Source: Pinus tabuliformis (taxonomy: Eukaryota; Streptophyta; Pinopsida; Pinales; Pinaceae). Taken from it: 64,000 bases of DNA. Under the pieces are notes generated by a model that did not search any database, was not told where the DNA came from, and was given only the letters and a program-made list of their open reading frames with translations. Position 1 is the first letter of the stretch. Each line of letters starts with the position of its first letter. The DNA lies in contig CM062819.1 in assembly GCA_031772625.1 (NCBI GenBank), forward strand, positions 1,233,450,955-1,233,514,954. The letters are read 5' to 3'. Positions 33,059 through 44,944 of the stretch are shown piece by piece. A program made the translations under genes and the position numbers.

Positions 33059-33281
33059 CTTAGAACCTTCTCACCCATATTTTATTAATACACATTAATA
33101 TTTTTATTTTCCTAAGTTTAGAGTTAGGAACCCATTAAAAATATTAATTATTTTAATAACTCCTCATCTAGGTTGAATTTCTCCAAACGATTTATGGGTT
33201 TTGGAGATTTCATGTGTTCTAGCTCCTCCACAAAATTTCGGAGCTACAGCACATCCGATGCTACCCAAAATCAACATCCTG

Positions 33282-35405
33282 CACATGCCTCAACACGTCC
33301 CCCTTGAGGGCCTTCCACATGAGGCGCTCCCTGACTGTCCTGTAAGTCTTTAGGAAACCATTGGTGTCCTAATAAATCATGTGCTGCATGGAGAATCTTA
33401 TCCCTCAACTGTGAACTAGGTACTAAGTATATGCACCCCTTGTAGTAGATGGCATCGACCATCACCCGGTAGCGCTCATCCCCATGAGTACCCTCCAAGA
33501 TCTCACACGCCTGTCGATCCTTGGAGTACTCCACCAAAAGTTGTGCCTTCCAATCATGGAAAATGCTCATGAGTGAAAGTGTCGCGGGCCTCTTGGATAG
33601 GGCATCTGCCACCATGTTATGCTTGCCCTTGACATACTCTATGTCAAAATCGTAGGCCTGAATCCTGCTGACCCACTTTTGTTGTCTATCATTGAAGCCC
33701 TTTTGCCCTAGGAAGTGGCGAAGACTGTTATGATCAATATTCACTCTAAACCTGTTGCCCACTAAGTATTATCAAAATTTGGCCAATGCATGCATGATGG
33801 CCAACATCTCCTTGTCATAGATCGAGTACAACCTCTCATGACTAAGGAGCTTTTGACTCTTAAAAGCTATTGGGTGGCCTCCCTGTGACAATACAACGCC
33901 AATGCCTTCACCTGATGCATCGCACTCCAAGGTGAAAGACCATGTAAAATAAGGTAGAGCCAACACTGAACAACTGCTCATCACCTCCTTGAGGTGCTCA
34001 AATGTTGCCTGTACTTTGTCCGTCCATGCGAATGCCCCCTTCTTGGTTCAATATGTGAGGGGTGTTGCTAGCTGTGAGAATTCATTTACGAACTTCCTGT
34101 AATACATGCAAATTCCCAGAAATCCCCTCAACTCAGTCACATTCCAGGGAACTGGCTAGTACAGGATGGCTCTAATCTTCTCCTCATACAACGACACTCC
34201 ATCCTCTCCAATAATATGCCCCAAGCAGAGCATCTTAGTCAGCCCAAAGTTGCACTTGGATAGCTTCGCATAGAACTATCGCCCCTCCAAAATACGAAGC
34301 ACCTCCACTAGATGCTATAGGTGCTCCTCCCATGTCCTGCTATAAATCAAAATGTCATCAAAGAACACCAACATAAATTTGTGTAACTTCTTATAGAGCA
34401 TGTGGTTCACGCAAGACTAGAAAGTAGCAGGAGCGTTGGTCAACCCAAAGGGCATAACCAAAAACGTGAAGTGGCCATAGTGACACCTGAATCCTGTCTT
34501 GGGGATATCCTGATCCCTCACCCGAATCTGATGGTACCCCAAGCGTAGATCTATCTTAGAGAAGTACTTGGCTCCTCTAAGCTCATCCATAAGCTCATCT
34601 ATGTGGGGAATGGGGTATCGGTTCTTCAGAGTCTTCTTATTAAGAGCTTTGTAGTCAATGCACATCCGCAACATACCATCCTTCTTCTTCACTAGGACAA
34701 TTGATGAAGTGAAGGGGTTAGAGTTGGGCCTAATGTGCCCCAATGCTAGCAACTCCTTAATAGCCCACTCAATCTCATCCCAGTAGGCCTTGGGATGTTT
34801 GTATGGGGTCGTGATGATTGCATGTACCTGTGGCTCTAGCTCAATGATGTGCTCGAACTCTGTGTCGGGTGGCCACTCTGGTGGGATGTCTCCAAACATT
34901 GTTGGGTATCTGTCTAAGAGGGCCTGGATATCTGGATGTGGTGATTGGGGCTGGCCCCTTGCCTCAAAAATCTAAAACTCCATTGCCCACTCAATGTCCC
35001 CATGCCTCAAGTTGGCCTCCATCATGTGCGTTGAGATCATTTGTGGTGGATATGAGTGCATGCCCTCAGGACATCTAACTTCCCATCTAGCCCCATGAAC
35101 TCCATTTCCAGCTTCCGCCAATCTGTGGTGACTCACCCAAGAGAATAGAGCCACTGGACACCCATCACCACATTGGTGTCCAGAACATCCACCACAAAGA
35201 AGTGGTCAGTCACTGAGTAATTCCCCATGGTCACAGTCAAAGAGGGGACATATTGGGTGCACTGCATGGTCTTGTCCCCTGACACAAGGACCGAGAAGCC
35301 CTCAAAAGCCTCTGTGGTGATACCCCTCCTCTGCACCATCTGTGCATCAATGAAGTTGTGGGTAGCCCCACTGTCTACCAAGACTGAGACACACTGCCCC
35401 TACAT
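33282..35405 (-). pseudogene. protease-RT-RNase H and N-terminal integrase of element E
   Basis: Minus-strand Gypsy pol. The protease begins near 35385 with VDSGATHNFID. Reverse transcriptase in 34899-34417 has [17 protein letters not shown], the [11 protein letters not shown] motif and, past a stop, the catalytic FFDD (about 34354-34365), which is intact. RNase H spans 33984-33600 (ECDASGEGIGVVLSQGG; KGKHNMVADALSKRP). The start of integrase (HDLLGHQ) ends at 33282, where element D is inserted. At least six stops or frameshifts break the frame. Confidence 0.82.
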
Positions 35406-36995
35406 TGTGCCTCGGATCCTCAAGGTCAAATATCTGGGAACCCCACGCAATGAAGCAAGCACTCCCCTAGTAGGTGTGAAAGGTGCTCCCCCAGGTGGTG
35501 GTGGCAGAGGTGGTCCCCCTGCTACATGCGGCTCACTGTCACCCCCATCTACCTCCTACTCTACGTCATCCTCCTGGTCGTTATCAGAGAAGACCTCAAT
35601 ATAATGGGCCTTGCCCGTGGTGCATCTGTGGCCTGGTGCCCAAGGCTCCTGGCAAGTGAAGCATAGCTTCCTCCTTCGGAGATCTCTCCTAGTCTCCTCA
35701 TCCAACTGTCCATGCCCCTGGATAACTCTCTGCGGTGGGGCCTTGGTGTCATGGCCCTTGGGAGGGAAAGGAGCTTGTGGTAGAATTGGTGCCCTAGTCT
35801 TGGGAATTGCATCCTGCAAATCTCGGGCACAAGTCATTGCCTTGCAACGTGGTTGGTCTGCGAGAACTCACTAACCCACGCAAGGGCTCAAGTAGCCCCT
35901 CCACAAAAGTGTAGACCCTCCTGGAATCAGACAAGTCCCACACCATCACGGATACCCTAAAAAACTCTGATATGTAATGCTCAGGGCTACTAGTTTGTTT
36001 GAGCCAATGTTACGAACATCGGAATCGAGATAAAATCGGCAAGGATCTGGAAAACCAAACAATCGTAAAAATTGGGAAAATATCAGTAAAAATTAGCAAA
36101 CATTAGCAAAATCATAAAAATATCAGTAAAAATTGACAGACATCAACTAGGCCAAAAAATCATGCATTCGAGATAAAATCGGGATGTTATTGAGATGTTC
36201 GTAACACTGGTTTGAGCTGAGTTAGCTCTCTAAAGTGTGCCTCCAGGTCCCTCCTGTCAAAACATTCCACAACCCTCCGTGTGAAGTCACGCTGGCATGC
36301 CCTAGCGCGGTTTGCCCATGGAACCACCAAACGTGTGCCTCCCCCACCAAGTGTAAGGTAGCCATCTTGACGGATTCCACCTCCATCTTGATGGATTCCA
36401 CCTCCGTCATCTTGTTGAGGTGGAAATATGGGTCCAACTTCTCCACCTAAGCCTTGGTCGTGCACTTGGAAGACCCATCAAATGTGGGGAGGTACATCCT
36501 CCCAATGGTACGTTGTAGCTATGAGTTCTCTGTGCTTGAACCCCCTACGCCCTTGCCCTTCTCATTCTGCTTGAGTTGGAAAAAGTCTTAGAAGGATAGT
36601 GTCGCTCTAAATCATCCCCCCATAGACTTCCACTACTAGAAATAGTCTCCCATGGGCATCTCGTCTTGTCCAACCTGCTCACCTGGCCCTGAGGGAAAAA
36701 ACATGGGTAATGTGGTTCTAGTTGGCTCGCTGAAAACATATGTGTGAGTCAAAGGGGAATGGTGGTCACATTGGTGGGAAGCCCTCGAAGTTTCCCCAAA
36801 CAGAAAATCCCGGTGAAGTCCCTTGTCTTGGTTCTGCTGCTTAATCTCCTCCAACATCTCCTTTTGTCCCTTGGCCAATTCATTCAAGTCCTTCAAGAGG
36901 CTGTCAAAGGTTGCCTCATCTTTGCTCTTTGGCTCTCTCATGTCTACCTCTTCCTTTCCCTGTTCTGGGGCCTTATTGTCTGGTGTGATTTCCAA
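35406..36995 (-). pseudogene. gag of element E, split by a MITE
   Basis: Minus-strand gag starting at 36995 (MEITPDNKAPEQGKEE) with a coiled-coil-like Lys/Glu/Gln stretch. The retrotransposon gag core follows near 36450-36210 (ATLHLVGEAHVWWF), and a CCHC-like knuckle CFTCQEPWAPGHRC near 35660. Stops at 36636 and 36430, frameshifts, and the 205-bp MITE at 36005-36209 disrupt it. Confidence 0.75.
36005..36209. mobile_element. hAT-type MITE, 205 bp
   Basis: Non-autonomous element with 8-bp TSD gtttgagc (35997-36004 and 36210-36217) and inverted repeats CAATGTTACGAACATC / CAGTGTTACGAACATC. Its interior has aaaaattgg and atcagtaaaaatt words like the subterminal arrays of the hAT at 29552-33058. 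It has no coding capacity. Transposase from a relative of that hAT probably moved it. Confidence 0.88.
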
Positions 36996-37106
36996 TTATC
37001 TCTCTCTGCTCCGGTATCTCTGCCTCCGGTAGGTAACGTTCTGCTTGTCCTCTAGAGTCATCGAAATAATCCCACTGCTGTGCCAAGACCAGGGCTTTGA
37101 TACCAC

Positions 37107-38375
37107 TGTAATATCCCGAAGGGAAAATTAACAGTGATAAACAAAGCATTCAAAGTACATGCAACACAAAATTCACACATAAAATTAAACACCCAGAAAT
37201 ACTCCAAAAATTGTGCCAAACTGAGCCATTTTCATTATAAATCAGATGGGGTACAATATAAGCATGGAGTGCATTCACTTGGGCATGCCAAAGGCAAGCT
37301 AAACAAGTCTTAGGTGTAGAAAACAAGTGCCCAAATGCTGGAAAGATATTCTCCTCAATGCTCTGCACTGGCCCTGGAAACCTGCGCTACTCGCTGATAA
37401 GAATCTATTGTTTGGCCCTCCTTCGATGCTCAGAAAGTTCTGATAAATTAACCTCGGTCTCTCCTCAAATAACCCACCAAAGCCTAGAAAGGGTTTAGCC
37501 TAGTTCTGACCTCTGAATTTTCCCCCAATTTCCATGTGCTCCTCCAATAGTTGGGTGATTCGACCCACTTGGAAATGTTACCCCTCAGCCCCTGCAAAAT
37601 GATGATAAATGCTAGCAAAAATCCCCTTTGGATGCCCCCACAAATCCCAGTGCCAATTCAACCCCAAATGTCCATCCACCCATCTCCCACATGTGGCCTA
37701 GAAATAGCCTCTACGCAGGCCCACACAGCGCCTGAGATGGTGATGACGCTACAAAAAAAGCTCCATAGAATTGTTCCCAACTAGCACTCCAAATCTTCTG
37801 GAAAAGGTGGTCCAATGCTCTCCCGGAAAGCCCAACAAACTCGTGGCTCCCCAAACAACTCTCCCAGGAAGTGCGTGTTTCTCTCCTACGCCCAACCTAC
37901 TCCAGAATAGCTCAAAATCCCATATAGAATCCATATGATACAACCTCAGATGTGTATCAAAGGCTCCCCTAGGGTGGTACTCGAAGTCCACCGAAGGAGT
38001 TGAGATTTCCCTTCGGAAATCTCGTGTGTTGAACAACACTCTGTTGACCCAACTAAGTAGCTTGAGCAAACAACAATTCATATTGCAAATGAGCAAAAGT
38101 CCCAAAATGAGTGCTTCTCCTCCTATTTGTAACTTTTGCCCCTTCTTCCCTTTTGGGCTCCAAGGGGTGCTTATTCCCTCATGGAGTGGCCCCCACCTTC
38201 CACTAGCTCCATGATTTTCCCTTTTTCTCTATAGTGGGGTCCCTTCTTTACCAAAAATTAAATCTTCTTTGGCTTTACCCACTTTTCCTAAGTTGTGAGC
38301 CAAGATTTATATACTTAGGAAAAGTTGCAAAATTGGTGTAGTTGCGTGGCAATTTTAAGTAGAGGGGATATCACA
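37107..38375 (-). repeat. 5' LTR of element E
   Basis: 1269 bp, bounded by TGTAATATCCC and GATATCACA, matching 22938-24241 with several small indels. The primer site (tggtatcaaagc on the minus strand) lies at 37105-37094. Confidence 0.85.
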
Positions 38376-38436
38376 AGTTATCATTAAAAGGAAAATCTAA
38401 TATAATTGTGAAGCCTCCCGATTTTCCAACAATTGT

Positions 38437-40475
38437 CACATTCCAAGAGAAACATGTTCCAATTGGATTACACTGCAGCTAAGGAGTATTTTGTTGGGTA
38501 CAATGAGACTTCAAAGGCACATTAGATAGTTATTCTAAGGACCAAGAGGATAATTACTAGGAGAGATGTCTGATTCATGAAGGACAAGGCATATCAAAGG
38601 TCCAAAGACTTGCCAATAACAATTGATCATAATGAACAACCAGCAGAAGCTCCAAGGGTAGAATAACAAGATCAGGAATAAGATAGTACGTGCATTTTTA
38701 CTAGTATGAGCATAGGCTTGGGTGCAAGTGTTCCAGAGAGTTCACAGAACATGGAGCAATAGATTGAATAGATACGAGAGATGCATCAAGAGCATGTGGA
38801 AGTCCAAATTCCACCTTCTACAGTTGGCAGGAATAATTGAGAGGTTCAACAGACACTTAGGGAGGCTTAAGAGTTTGTGGGGACTCCTAGGACGAGCAGG
38901 AGAGAGCGGAGATAATAAGACAAGTACACTGGCTATGTGGCATTGATGAGTCAGTTTGTGGATAGAGAGCCTTCCAACTATCAAGAGGCCGCACAACAAC
39001 AGGTGTGGGGGGATGCCATGGTTGAGGAGTACACTTGATCATGCAAAATGATGTTTGGCAGGTGGTGCCTAGACCGACAGACAATGCTATGGTTGGATCA
39101 CATTGGATCTATAAGATCAAGCACGATGTTGATGGTAGCATCGAGAAATACAAGGTAAGGTTTGTGGGCAATGGGTTCTCTTAGAAGCATGGATTAGATT
39201 ACAAGGATACATTTGCTCCTATGGCCAGGTATACTTCCATCATGGTCGTGATCTCACTTGCAATACAGATGGGATGGCAGATCCATCAGATGGATGTCAA
39301 GATGACGTTCCTTAATGGTGAATTGGAAGATGAAGTGTACATTGAACACCCAAAAGGCTTTTTTAGCACACAACAAAGAAACCCACCTATGCAGATTGAA
39401 GAGAGATTTGTACGGGATCAAGTAGGTTCCCAAGGCGTGGTATGAATGCATTGACAGATACTTGCTTGCAATGGGCTCCGTGAAGAGTGAGGTAGATGCG
39501 AACCTCTACTATTTGATGGTTGGGGTGAGGTACTCATTCTCGTCCTATATGTGGAAAACTTGTTCTTGACAGGATCGCTGGGATCATAGAAGAATGTACG
39601 AAGGACCTTGCAGCAGAGTTTGAGATGAAAGACTTTGGGTTAATGCACTACTTTCTTGGCATGGAGGTGTGGTAGACAAATGAAGATATTTTCCTTCAAC
39701 AAGGGAAATACTGTATCAAGATCTTGAGGAGATTCGAGATGGAAGATTACAGATCCATGTCTACACCCATGATAACCAATTAGACAAAGGTAGATACATC
39801 ATACATCTAAGGAGAAGGGTGTGGACCCCACATTATACAAACAATTGATTATCTCTCTTATTTATTTAGTCAACACCAAGCTAGATATATCCTTTGTTGT
39901 AAACTCTTTAATTCAGTTCATGGTTGAGCCAAAGAGGGTGCACTGGACAACAGAAAAGCATGTGTTGCATTATTTGTGAGGTACAATCAAGTATGGGATC
40001 AGATATTATCGAGGTGATGGTGTCAGGTTGATGGGCTATACTGATGCAGACTAGGAAGATAGTACAGTGGAAAGAAAGATTACTTCAGGATGTTCCTTCA
40101 ACATGGGATCAAGAGTTGTCTTTTAGTAAAACAAGAAGTAAAAGTTTATGGATGGCGACATGCAAGGTCATTTGGCTTCCGAAGCTATTAGTAGCATTGT
40201 TTGGTCAGAAGGTGGAGACGACTATGATTCATTGCGACAATCAGAGTTGCATTAGGTTCTTTGAGAATCTTGTGTTTCATAATAGGTCGAAGCATATCGA
40301 CATTAGATATCATTTCATTAGGGATTGTGTATAGCGTGCGGTAGTCCATCTACGATATGTAGCTACAAATCAATAGGTAGGAAACATCCTAACAAAGGCA
40401 TTTGGGAAGGCAAGATTCATCTTCTTCAGAGATAAGTTGGGTGTTATGCGAAACACCTTCCTTGCTAAGTGGGAG
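38437..40475 (+). pseudogene. reverse transcriptase-RNase H of element F, decayed
   Basis: Continuation of Copia pol after solo LTR G. Reverse transcriptase: HWIYKIKHDVDGS (about 39095), QMDVKMTFLNGELEDEVYIE (39287-39346), and the catalytic box, which reads YVEN (39548-39559) instead of YVDD, so the enzyme is dead. RNase H includes [10 protein letters not shown] near 40228 and [11 protein letters not shown] near 40300. The frame ends with the typical Copia tail before the polypurine tract (aagtgggag). Multiple stops and frameshifts. Confidence 0.8.
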
Positions 40476-41573
40476 TGTTAGATTTTTTAGCTTGGACAGG
40501 TGTTCTAGTTTTAAGAGGTGTCATTAAGTCTAGGAGCACAAGAGAATAAAATATCTCCAAGCCCAGGAAATGTTTCTAAGAGAAAATGCCTTAATTTGAT
40601 TATTAACCGGTTTTTAATAATTTTCCCCAGTCTAACTTAGGAAAACAGGTTAATTAATCAATATTAATTGAGATGAGTTGATTTCTTTCTAGTGGCTTCT
40701 AGAAAAGGTACTTGATAGAGTCAAGATGATCTTAGCTATCGATCGAGATTAGATCTTGGCCATTGAATTCTCAATGAGAGATTATAAGAGGAAATTGATG
40801 CGCATCTTGGAGATCAACAAATGAACAGAGGCACAATGGTAGCATGGGGTTTGACACCAGTGAGGGTTTCAGTAGTGATTGAGAAAGAAGCATTTTCGAG
40901 AGTTTATTCTTCCAGCTTTTGAGTTTCAGAGGGAGGTTCTGCAAGGGCTGAATTATTTTGCAAGAGGCCGATTTTTGCATTGAGGGTTGTGTGCTCCAGG
41001 AGGAGGCTGATTTTCCAGAGAGAGGTCGATTTTCCAGAGAGGCCAATGGGCAAGAGAAAGGTCGAATTGCTAGAGGAGGTTGATTTCCCAATGGAGGCTG
41101 AAATTTTTATTCAGTAGTGCGAGTTGCCAGTGGAGGACAAATTCCTCGAGTTCACATGTGTTGGTTCACTGTGTGGCTTACAGGAGCGCCGAGTTGCTTC
41201 TAGAGGGCCAAACTAACTTGTAGAAGTGAAGATTGATTTTTTTCGGAGCTTTTCCATTCAACGACAAGTAGTTGTAGTATCTATCATTACAATATTGCTG
41301 AAGAAATAATAAAACCCTCATCTGCAGAATTGGTTTTCCCCATATTGGGTTTTTTCCAGTGACATTTGTCCAAAAATATCGATGTCCATTTTCATGTGTG
41401 TGGTTTCTCAGTTCCTGTGAATTTTTAATTGGTGAATATTGCAGTAATGTTTTTATTCAGTATTTGCAGTAACTATTTATGCTGAGACAAATAATCTTTA
41501 AAAGGATAGGTTGAATAATTACCAAATAACTGCAATAAGTTGTAGATCAGAGTTAGATCTAGGAATTTTCACA
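40476..41573 (+). repeat. 3' LTR of element F
   Basis: 1098 bp from TGTTAGATTTTTTAG to GGAATTTTCACA, aligning with 18809-20103. It lacks the SINE, which therefore inserted after F. Confidence 0.78.
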
Positions 41574-42252
41574 ATAATAAAACAATAATATCCTAAATGA
41601 TCAAAGTTGGCATGTCAATGTAATGCTACAAATAGACATGCCATACTAATAATAAATTTACATGGATGAATAATTAGTCATCAAATATCTCTTCACATGA
41701 GAGAATCAAGAGAGCTAAGGCGTACTTGTATGATATCTAACCTCCAAAAGTAATATAATAATCTCCATAAGAGAGGTGTCCTAGGACAAAGTGTGAGGAT
41801 ATTGCAACCATTCTCTGAAAAAGAGTAAAATAATCTCTAGAAAAATGGTGCCCTTCTAGAATAACATGAGAGCATATTAAACAACAATAAAATAATCTCC
41901 AAGTGTTAGCTCCTTGATGTAAATCTTGAACCATCTGAAGAACCCCCCATAAATAGATAGGTCGTACTAGTTCCTAGTCACTTACTCTCAATCAAAGTGA
42001 ATACATAATGTGAAGATGACTTATTACAAGATTAAAGTGGACATTCTAGTGGAGTGCACCATGTAGAGGAGTGTGCTGAGAAGATGGGGTCAAAACATAA
42101 GTGGAAATGTGGATAAAGATGCATGTGAATGTGAACAAATGGCTAGGGTGCATGCATAACTAACCCTAAAAAATCATGCGAGCTCAAACACCTTCTCAAC
42201 ATATGTGCTAAGGATAAGACATGGTTAGAAGGGGTGGCACTTGTGAGCAATC
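41574..42252. other. no gene seen
   Basis: Non-coding sequence between element F and hAT M. A loosely repeated 'aataatctcc' word occurs three times (about 41755-41900). Nothing else is recognised. Confidence 0.45.
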
Positions 42253-43697
42253 CAATGTTGCATGAAGCGGGGATGAAGCAAGGATGTTTTTTGGAACTGG
42301 GTATGCAGAAGCATCATTTCCCAAAAATCTAGGAAGTGAAGCGTCTCAGAAACATCTACTATATATATATATTAATTTTTTGCATTTATATTTAAAAAAA
42401 CCATCCAAAATACTAAATTAGTTGTAGAAGACATGAAAACATGTATATTTTTACATATATCAAGATAGATATGGCATCCATGATTCCATTGTACTTCAAT
42501 GATTAATTATTTGAGCATCAACCATCTAGATTCTAGTAATTACAAACATACATCAAAATTTTAAGCATATCATAAAACATAAAACATTTAGAAGATAAAA
42601 TCATCAAAAATTCAAGTAACTTATCTAGCAAGTGAGCAACTGTCAACATGAGTCATGTCCAAAATTCAAATAATAATGTTTACAAAATACACCACTTGGC
42701 CACCACAAAGACTAAAGTACACACTAAACTAGGAAGAGTAATACAAGGAAGTTCAAATTCACAACAACACTACAAGTCTAATCTATGACAAAAGTAGTAA
42801 ACTATGAATATATCTACTAATCTCTCCTCCTTCCACCACGAAAAACACACGAGCCTCCATGTGGTGGCAATGAAGAAGATGGTGAAGATGGTGGCACTAG
42901 AAGTTGTGGCAGTGGAACTAATGAAGATGAAGCTGCCGCTGTTGGTGTTGAAGCATGGAACCTGGGAACCAAGGGACCGGATGGGGGTGGCATCTCAACT
43001 CGATCATCATCATCCTGGATAAGAGCATCCTCCAATTGCTCTAATCGCAACACTCCATCCTCCAAATTGGGCTCCTCTGGATTTTTGTCCCAAACCTTAA
43101 GGTCTTTATTAGTCTTTGCATCATCACAGTAATGGGACAACAATCGCAAGTTGTAGTGAACATAAACCAAGCTCTTTGCCCGGTCTAAATTTAACTTGTT
43201 CCTTTTAACACTGTGGATGAAAGAATAAGAGCTCCAACACCTCTTTGCAGAAGAAGTGTTTACCACCTATGATAGCACCTGCAATGCCAAATTTTGTAGA
43301 AGTGGAGAAGCACCTCCATGCATGTTCCACCACTTAAAAGAAGATAAAGTCTCTCGATCTCTAATTGCATGCATGCTCCCAAATGTACCAGTGCTAAACG
43401 TATAGTTGCTCAAATGTTTCCATAGCATGGCAGAATACTCCTCAACAGAGACTAATTTATCCAATGCTTTCATATAACCAGATAGAACCTCTAGATCTAG
43501 GTGTGGTTTTCTCTTGCTCCCCCCTCCAGGTGCTGATGTTGAAAGCCATGATGGATGATAGTATTTAGGTGTTAGAACATATGCTAAGGCATGCAATAGA
43601 ATGTTTAGCATATCCCATTGTTTTTCCACCTTTGCACGAATATAATTGTACAAGATGATATCTCTAGGCTCAACAATATCTTTAACCTGCCCCAACA
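42253..43697 (-). mobile_element. hAT transposon M, 3' half
   Basis: The left terminus CAATGTTGCATGAAGC at 42253 resembles hAT inverted repeats, with gagcaatc just outside as the likely 8-bp TSD (partner not in view). Minus-strand coding sequence for the transposase C-terminus occupies 42817-43697. LTR I interrupts the gene at 43698; the remainder lies beyond the window or was lost. Confidence 0.65.
42817..43697 (-). pseudogene. hAT transposase C-terminal region of M
   Basis: Minus-strand frame from 43697 to a stop at 42817, broken by one TAG at about 43267. The first part has the YNYIRAKVEKQW segment and the start of the dimerisation domain (WWNMHGGASPLLQNLALQVLS). After the stop come CWSSYSFIHSVKRNKL and VYVHYNLRLL, the rest of the hATC domain, then an acidic and Pro/Ser-rich tail. 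The hATC domain holds transposase monomers together. Relatives suggest Gln at the stop. Confidence 0.8.
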
Positions 43698-44287
43698 TGT
43701 TAGTTTTTGTAGCATCAGATGTGTTCTAGCCACGAAATTTTGTGGAGAGGCTCGAATACATGAGATCTCCAAAACCCATAAATTGTTTTTGGATATTCCG
43801 CCTAAAAATGACTTAATTAGATTATTAACCCATTTTTAAATATTTCGTAAGTCTAAACTTAGGAAATATGGTTAATTAATCAGTGTTAATTAAGTCAAGG
43901 TGAGAATCATCTAGAAACTCACACGGACCAACTTCAAGATGACTTAGCCATCGATTATGTTTTGATCTTGGTTGTTGGTGGTCCAACAGAGGATTATAAG
44001 AGGAGGTCGGTGTGGTGATGGAGAAATCACTTGAGCATTCAATTTCTTGGTAATTCGATTTCAAAAAGTAGTAGCAGTCAGTTGTCGGAGAGAGCTAGAG
44101 ATCGAAGAAGTGAGTGAGGGGTAGGGACAGTGAGTTCGGAGGAAGTTTTCCAGATCTAGAGAGTCAGCAGCAAGATGGCTGAGTTATTCCTAATGAGGCA
44201 GTGCAGAGGACTGCGTGATTGCTTCAGATTGGCAGTTTGAGTTGCTGGAGAGAAATTCGTTCTCAGAGAGGTCGGGTAGAGGTTCTG

Positions 44288-44933
44288 TGATCCGGATTTA
44301 AGCAGGAACGCAATAGATTACAGAGATAACCATAAATATAGAGATGCGATAACCATAAAAATAGAGATGCAGCGGAAATAATACTTCATTTCATTAATGG
44401 AGAATATTGAAATATGCTTACAAATAGAAATAAACCAGCTAGGGCGATGGTAGCTTATCTCTGAGAAGAGATGTGTCGGCTACATGCCTCTGAACTGTTT
44501 CCAACTGTCTTTACAGTGAGGCTCGAAGGCCTATTTATTATTGAGAAACAATGGAAAACCCTTCACATTCCAAAACCTAACCCTAGAAGATGAAACGCCA
44601 AATTGTGGGCCCCGTTTTGGGGTGAGTTGGACAGCCAACTTCCCGGGGTCGCGAATTGGTCGTCTTATCTCCGTTTGACGCGCATGATAGCCTGTTGGAA
44701 AGATCTCTCTGAGGACTACGACGGAAAAGATGATTTTTATCAAAAAAATCGCTGGCGGTGGATTTCCCAAAAAACGTCGTTTAGGGCCTCAAAACGGCTC
44801 CGGAAGTTTAGGACTCGAAAAACTGCTAAAAATAGTAAACTATGCTATAATTAAGGAAACTGAAAAACTGAAAGAGACAGTTGTGGGGGTCCAAATGGGA
44901 TAGGTGGGTGGCCACCAACATCCACCTGGATCA
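44288..44933 (-). repeat. 3' LTR of element J
   Basis: 646 bp from TGATCCGGATTT to CCACCTGGATCA (plus-strand reading). A minus-strand TATA-like aataaatagg lies near 44530. Confidence 0.88.
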
Positions 44934-44944
44934 TTCCTCCCCCC

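Larger units (their letters stand above)
25401..33276 (-). mobile_element. gag-only Copia-type element D
   Basis: Complete minus-strand element in the integrase of E, TSD tcctg (25396-25400 and 33277-33281). 3' LTR 25401-26533, non-coding module 26534-27114, gag 27115-27995, leader, primer site (28601-28612, gctctgatacca on the plus strand), 5' LTR 28613-33276. No pol is present. LTRs and gag are closest to element A, including a shared TAG at gag codon 21. A hAT transposon splits the 5' LTR. Confidence 0.87.
28613..33276 (-). repeat. 5' LTR of element D, split by a hAT transposon
   Basis: LTR halves 28613-29551 and 33067-33276 flank the hAT; without the insert and one TSD copy it is about 1149 bp. 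It matches 25401-26533. The adjoining leader (28000-28600) carries many gacgcag-type words on the minus strand. Confidence 0.85.
22938..38375 (-). mobile_element. chromodomain Gypsy element E (chromovirus)
   Basis: Ty3/Gypsy element in minus orientation with TSD agtta (22933-22937 and 38376-38380). LTRs at 22938-24241 (3') and 37107-38375 (5'), each bounded by TGTAATATCCC and GATATCACA. An iMet-like primer site lies at 37094-37105. Minus-strand order from the right: gag, protease, reverse transcriptase, RNase H, integrase, chromodomain. It is split by element D in the integrase and by a MITE in gag. The C-terminal chromodomain places it among chromoviruses, probably the Tekay/Reina side. Many stops and frameshifts make it non-functional. 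Confidence 0.87.
22221..38431 (+). mobile_element. solo LTR G, split by element E
   Basis: Solo LTR inserted in the integrase-reverse transcriptase region of F with TSD attgt (22216-22220 and 38432-38436). It consists of 22221-22937 and 38381-38431, about 768 bp once E is removed. Ends are TGTTGGACAATG and TTTTCCAACA, the TGTTGGA type common in Copia. A TATA box tataaatag at 22502-22510 and a leader starting gagggaagatgg set the plus orientation. It is related to the LTR of element H at 393-1508. Confidence 0.82.
18809..41573 (+). mobile_element. old Copia element F, host of the large nest
   Basis: Ty1/Copia element in plus orientation. LTRs at 18809-20103 and 40476-41573, iMet-like primer site cggtattagagc at 20104-20115, gag-protease-integrase at 20253-22220, and reverse transcriptase-RNase H at 38437-40475. 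The domain order (integrase before reverse transcriptase) defines Copia. The gap between the coding halves is filled by solo LTR G and element E. No TSD could be matched (ccact left, ataat right). It is thoroughly decayed. Gag, primer site and 3' end resemble those of gag-only elements A, B and D, so its relatives are plausible enzyme donors for them. Confidence 0.82.

Noticed and set aside
40476-41578. TSD for element F
   Set aside because: ccact before the 5' LTR does not match ataat after the 3' LTR, so no duplication is claimed.
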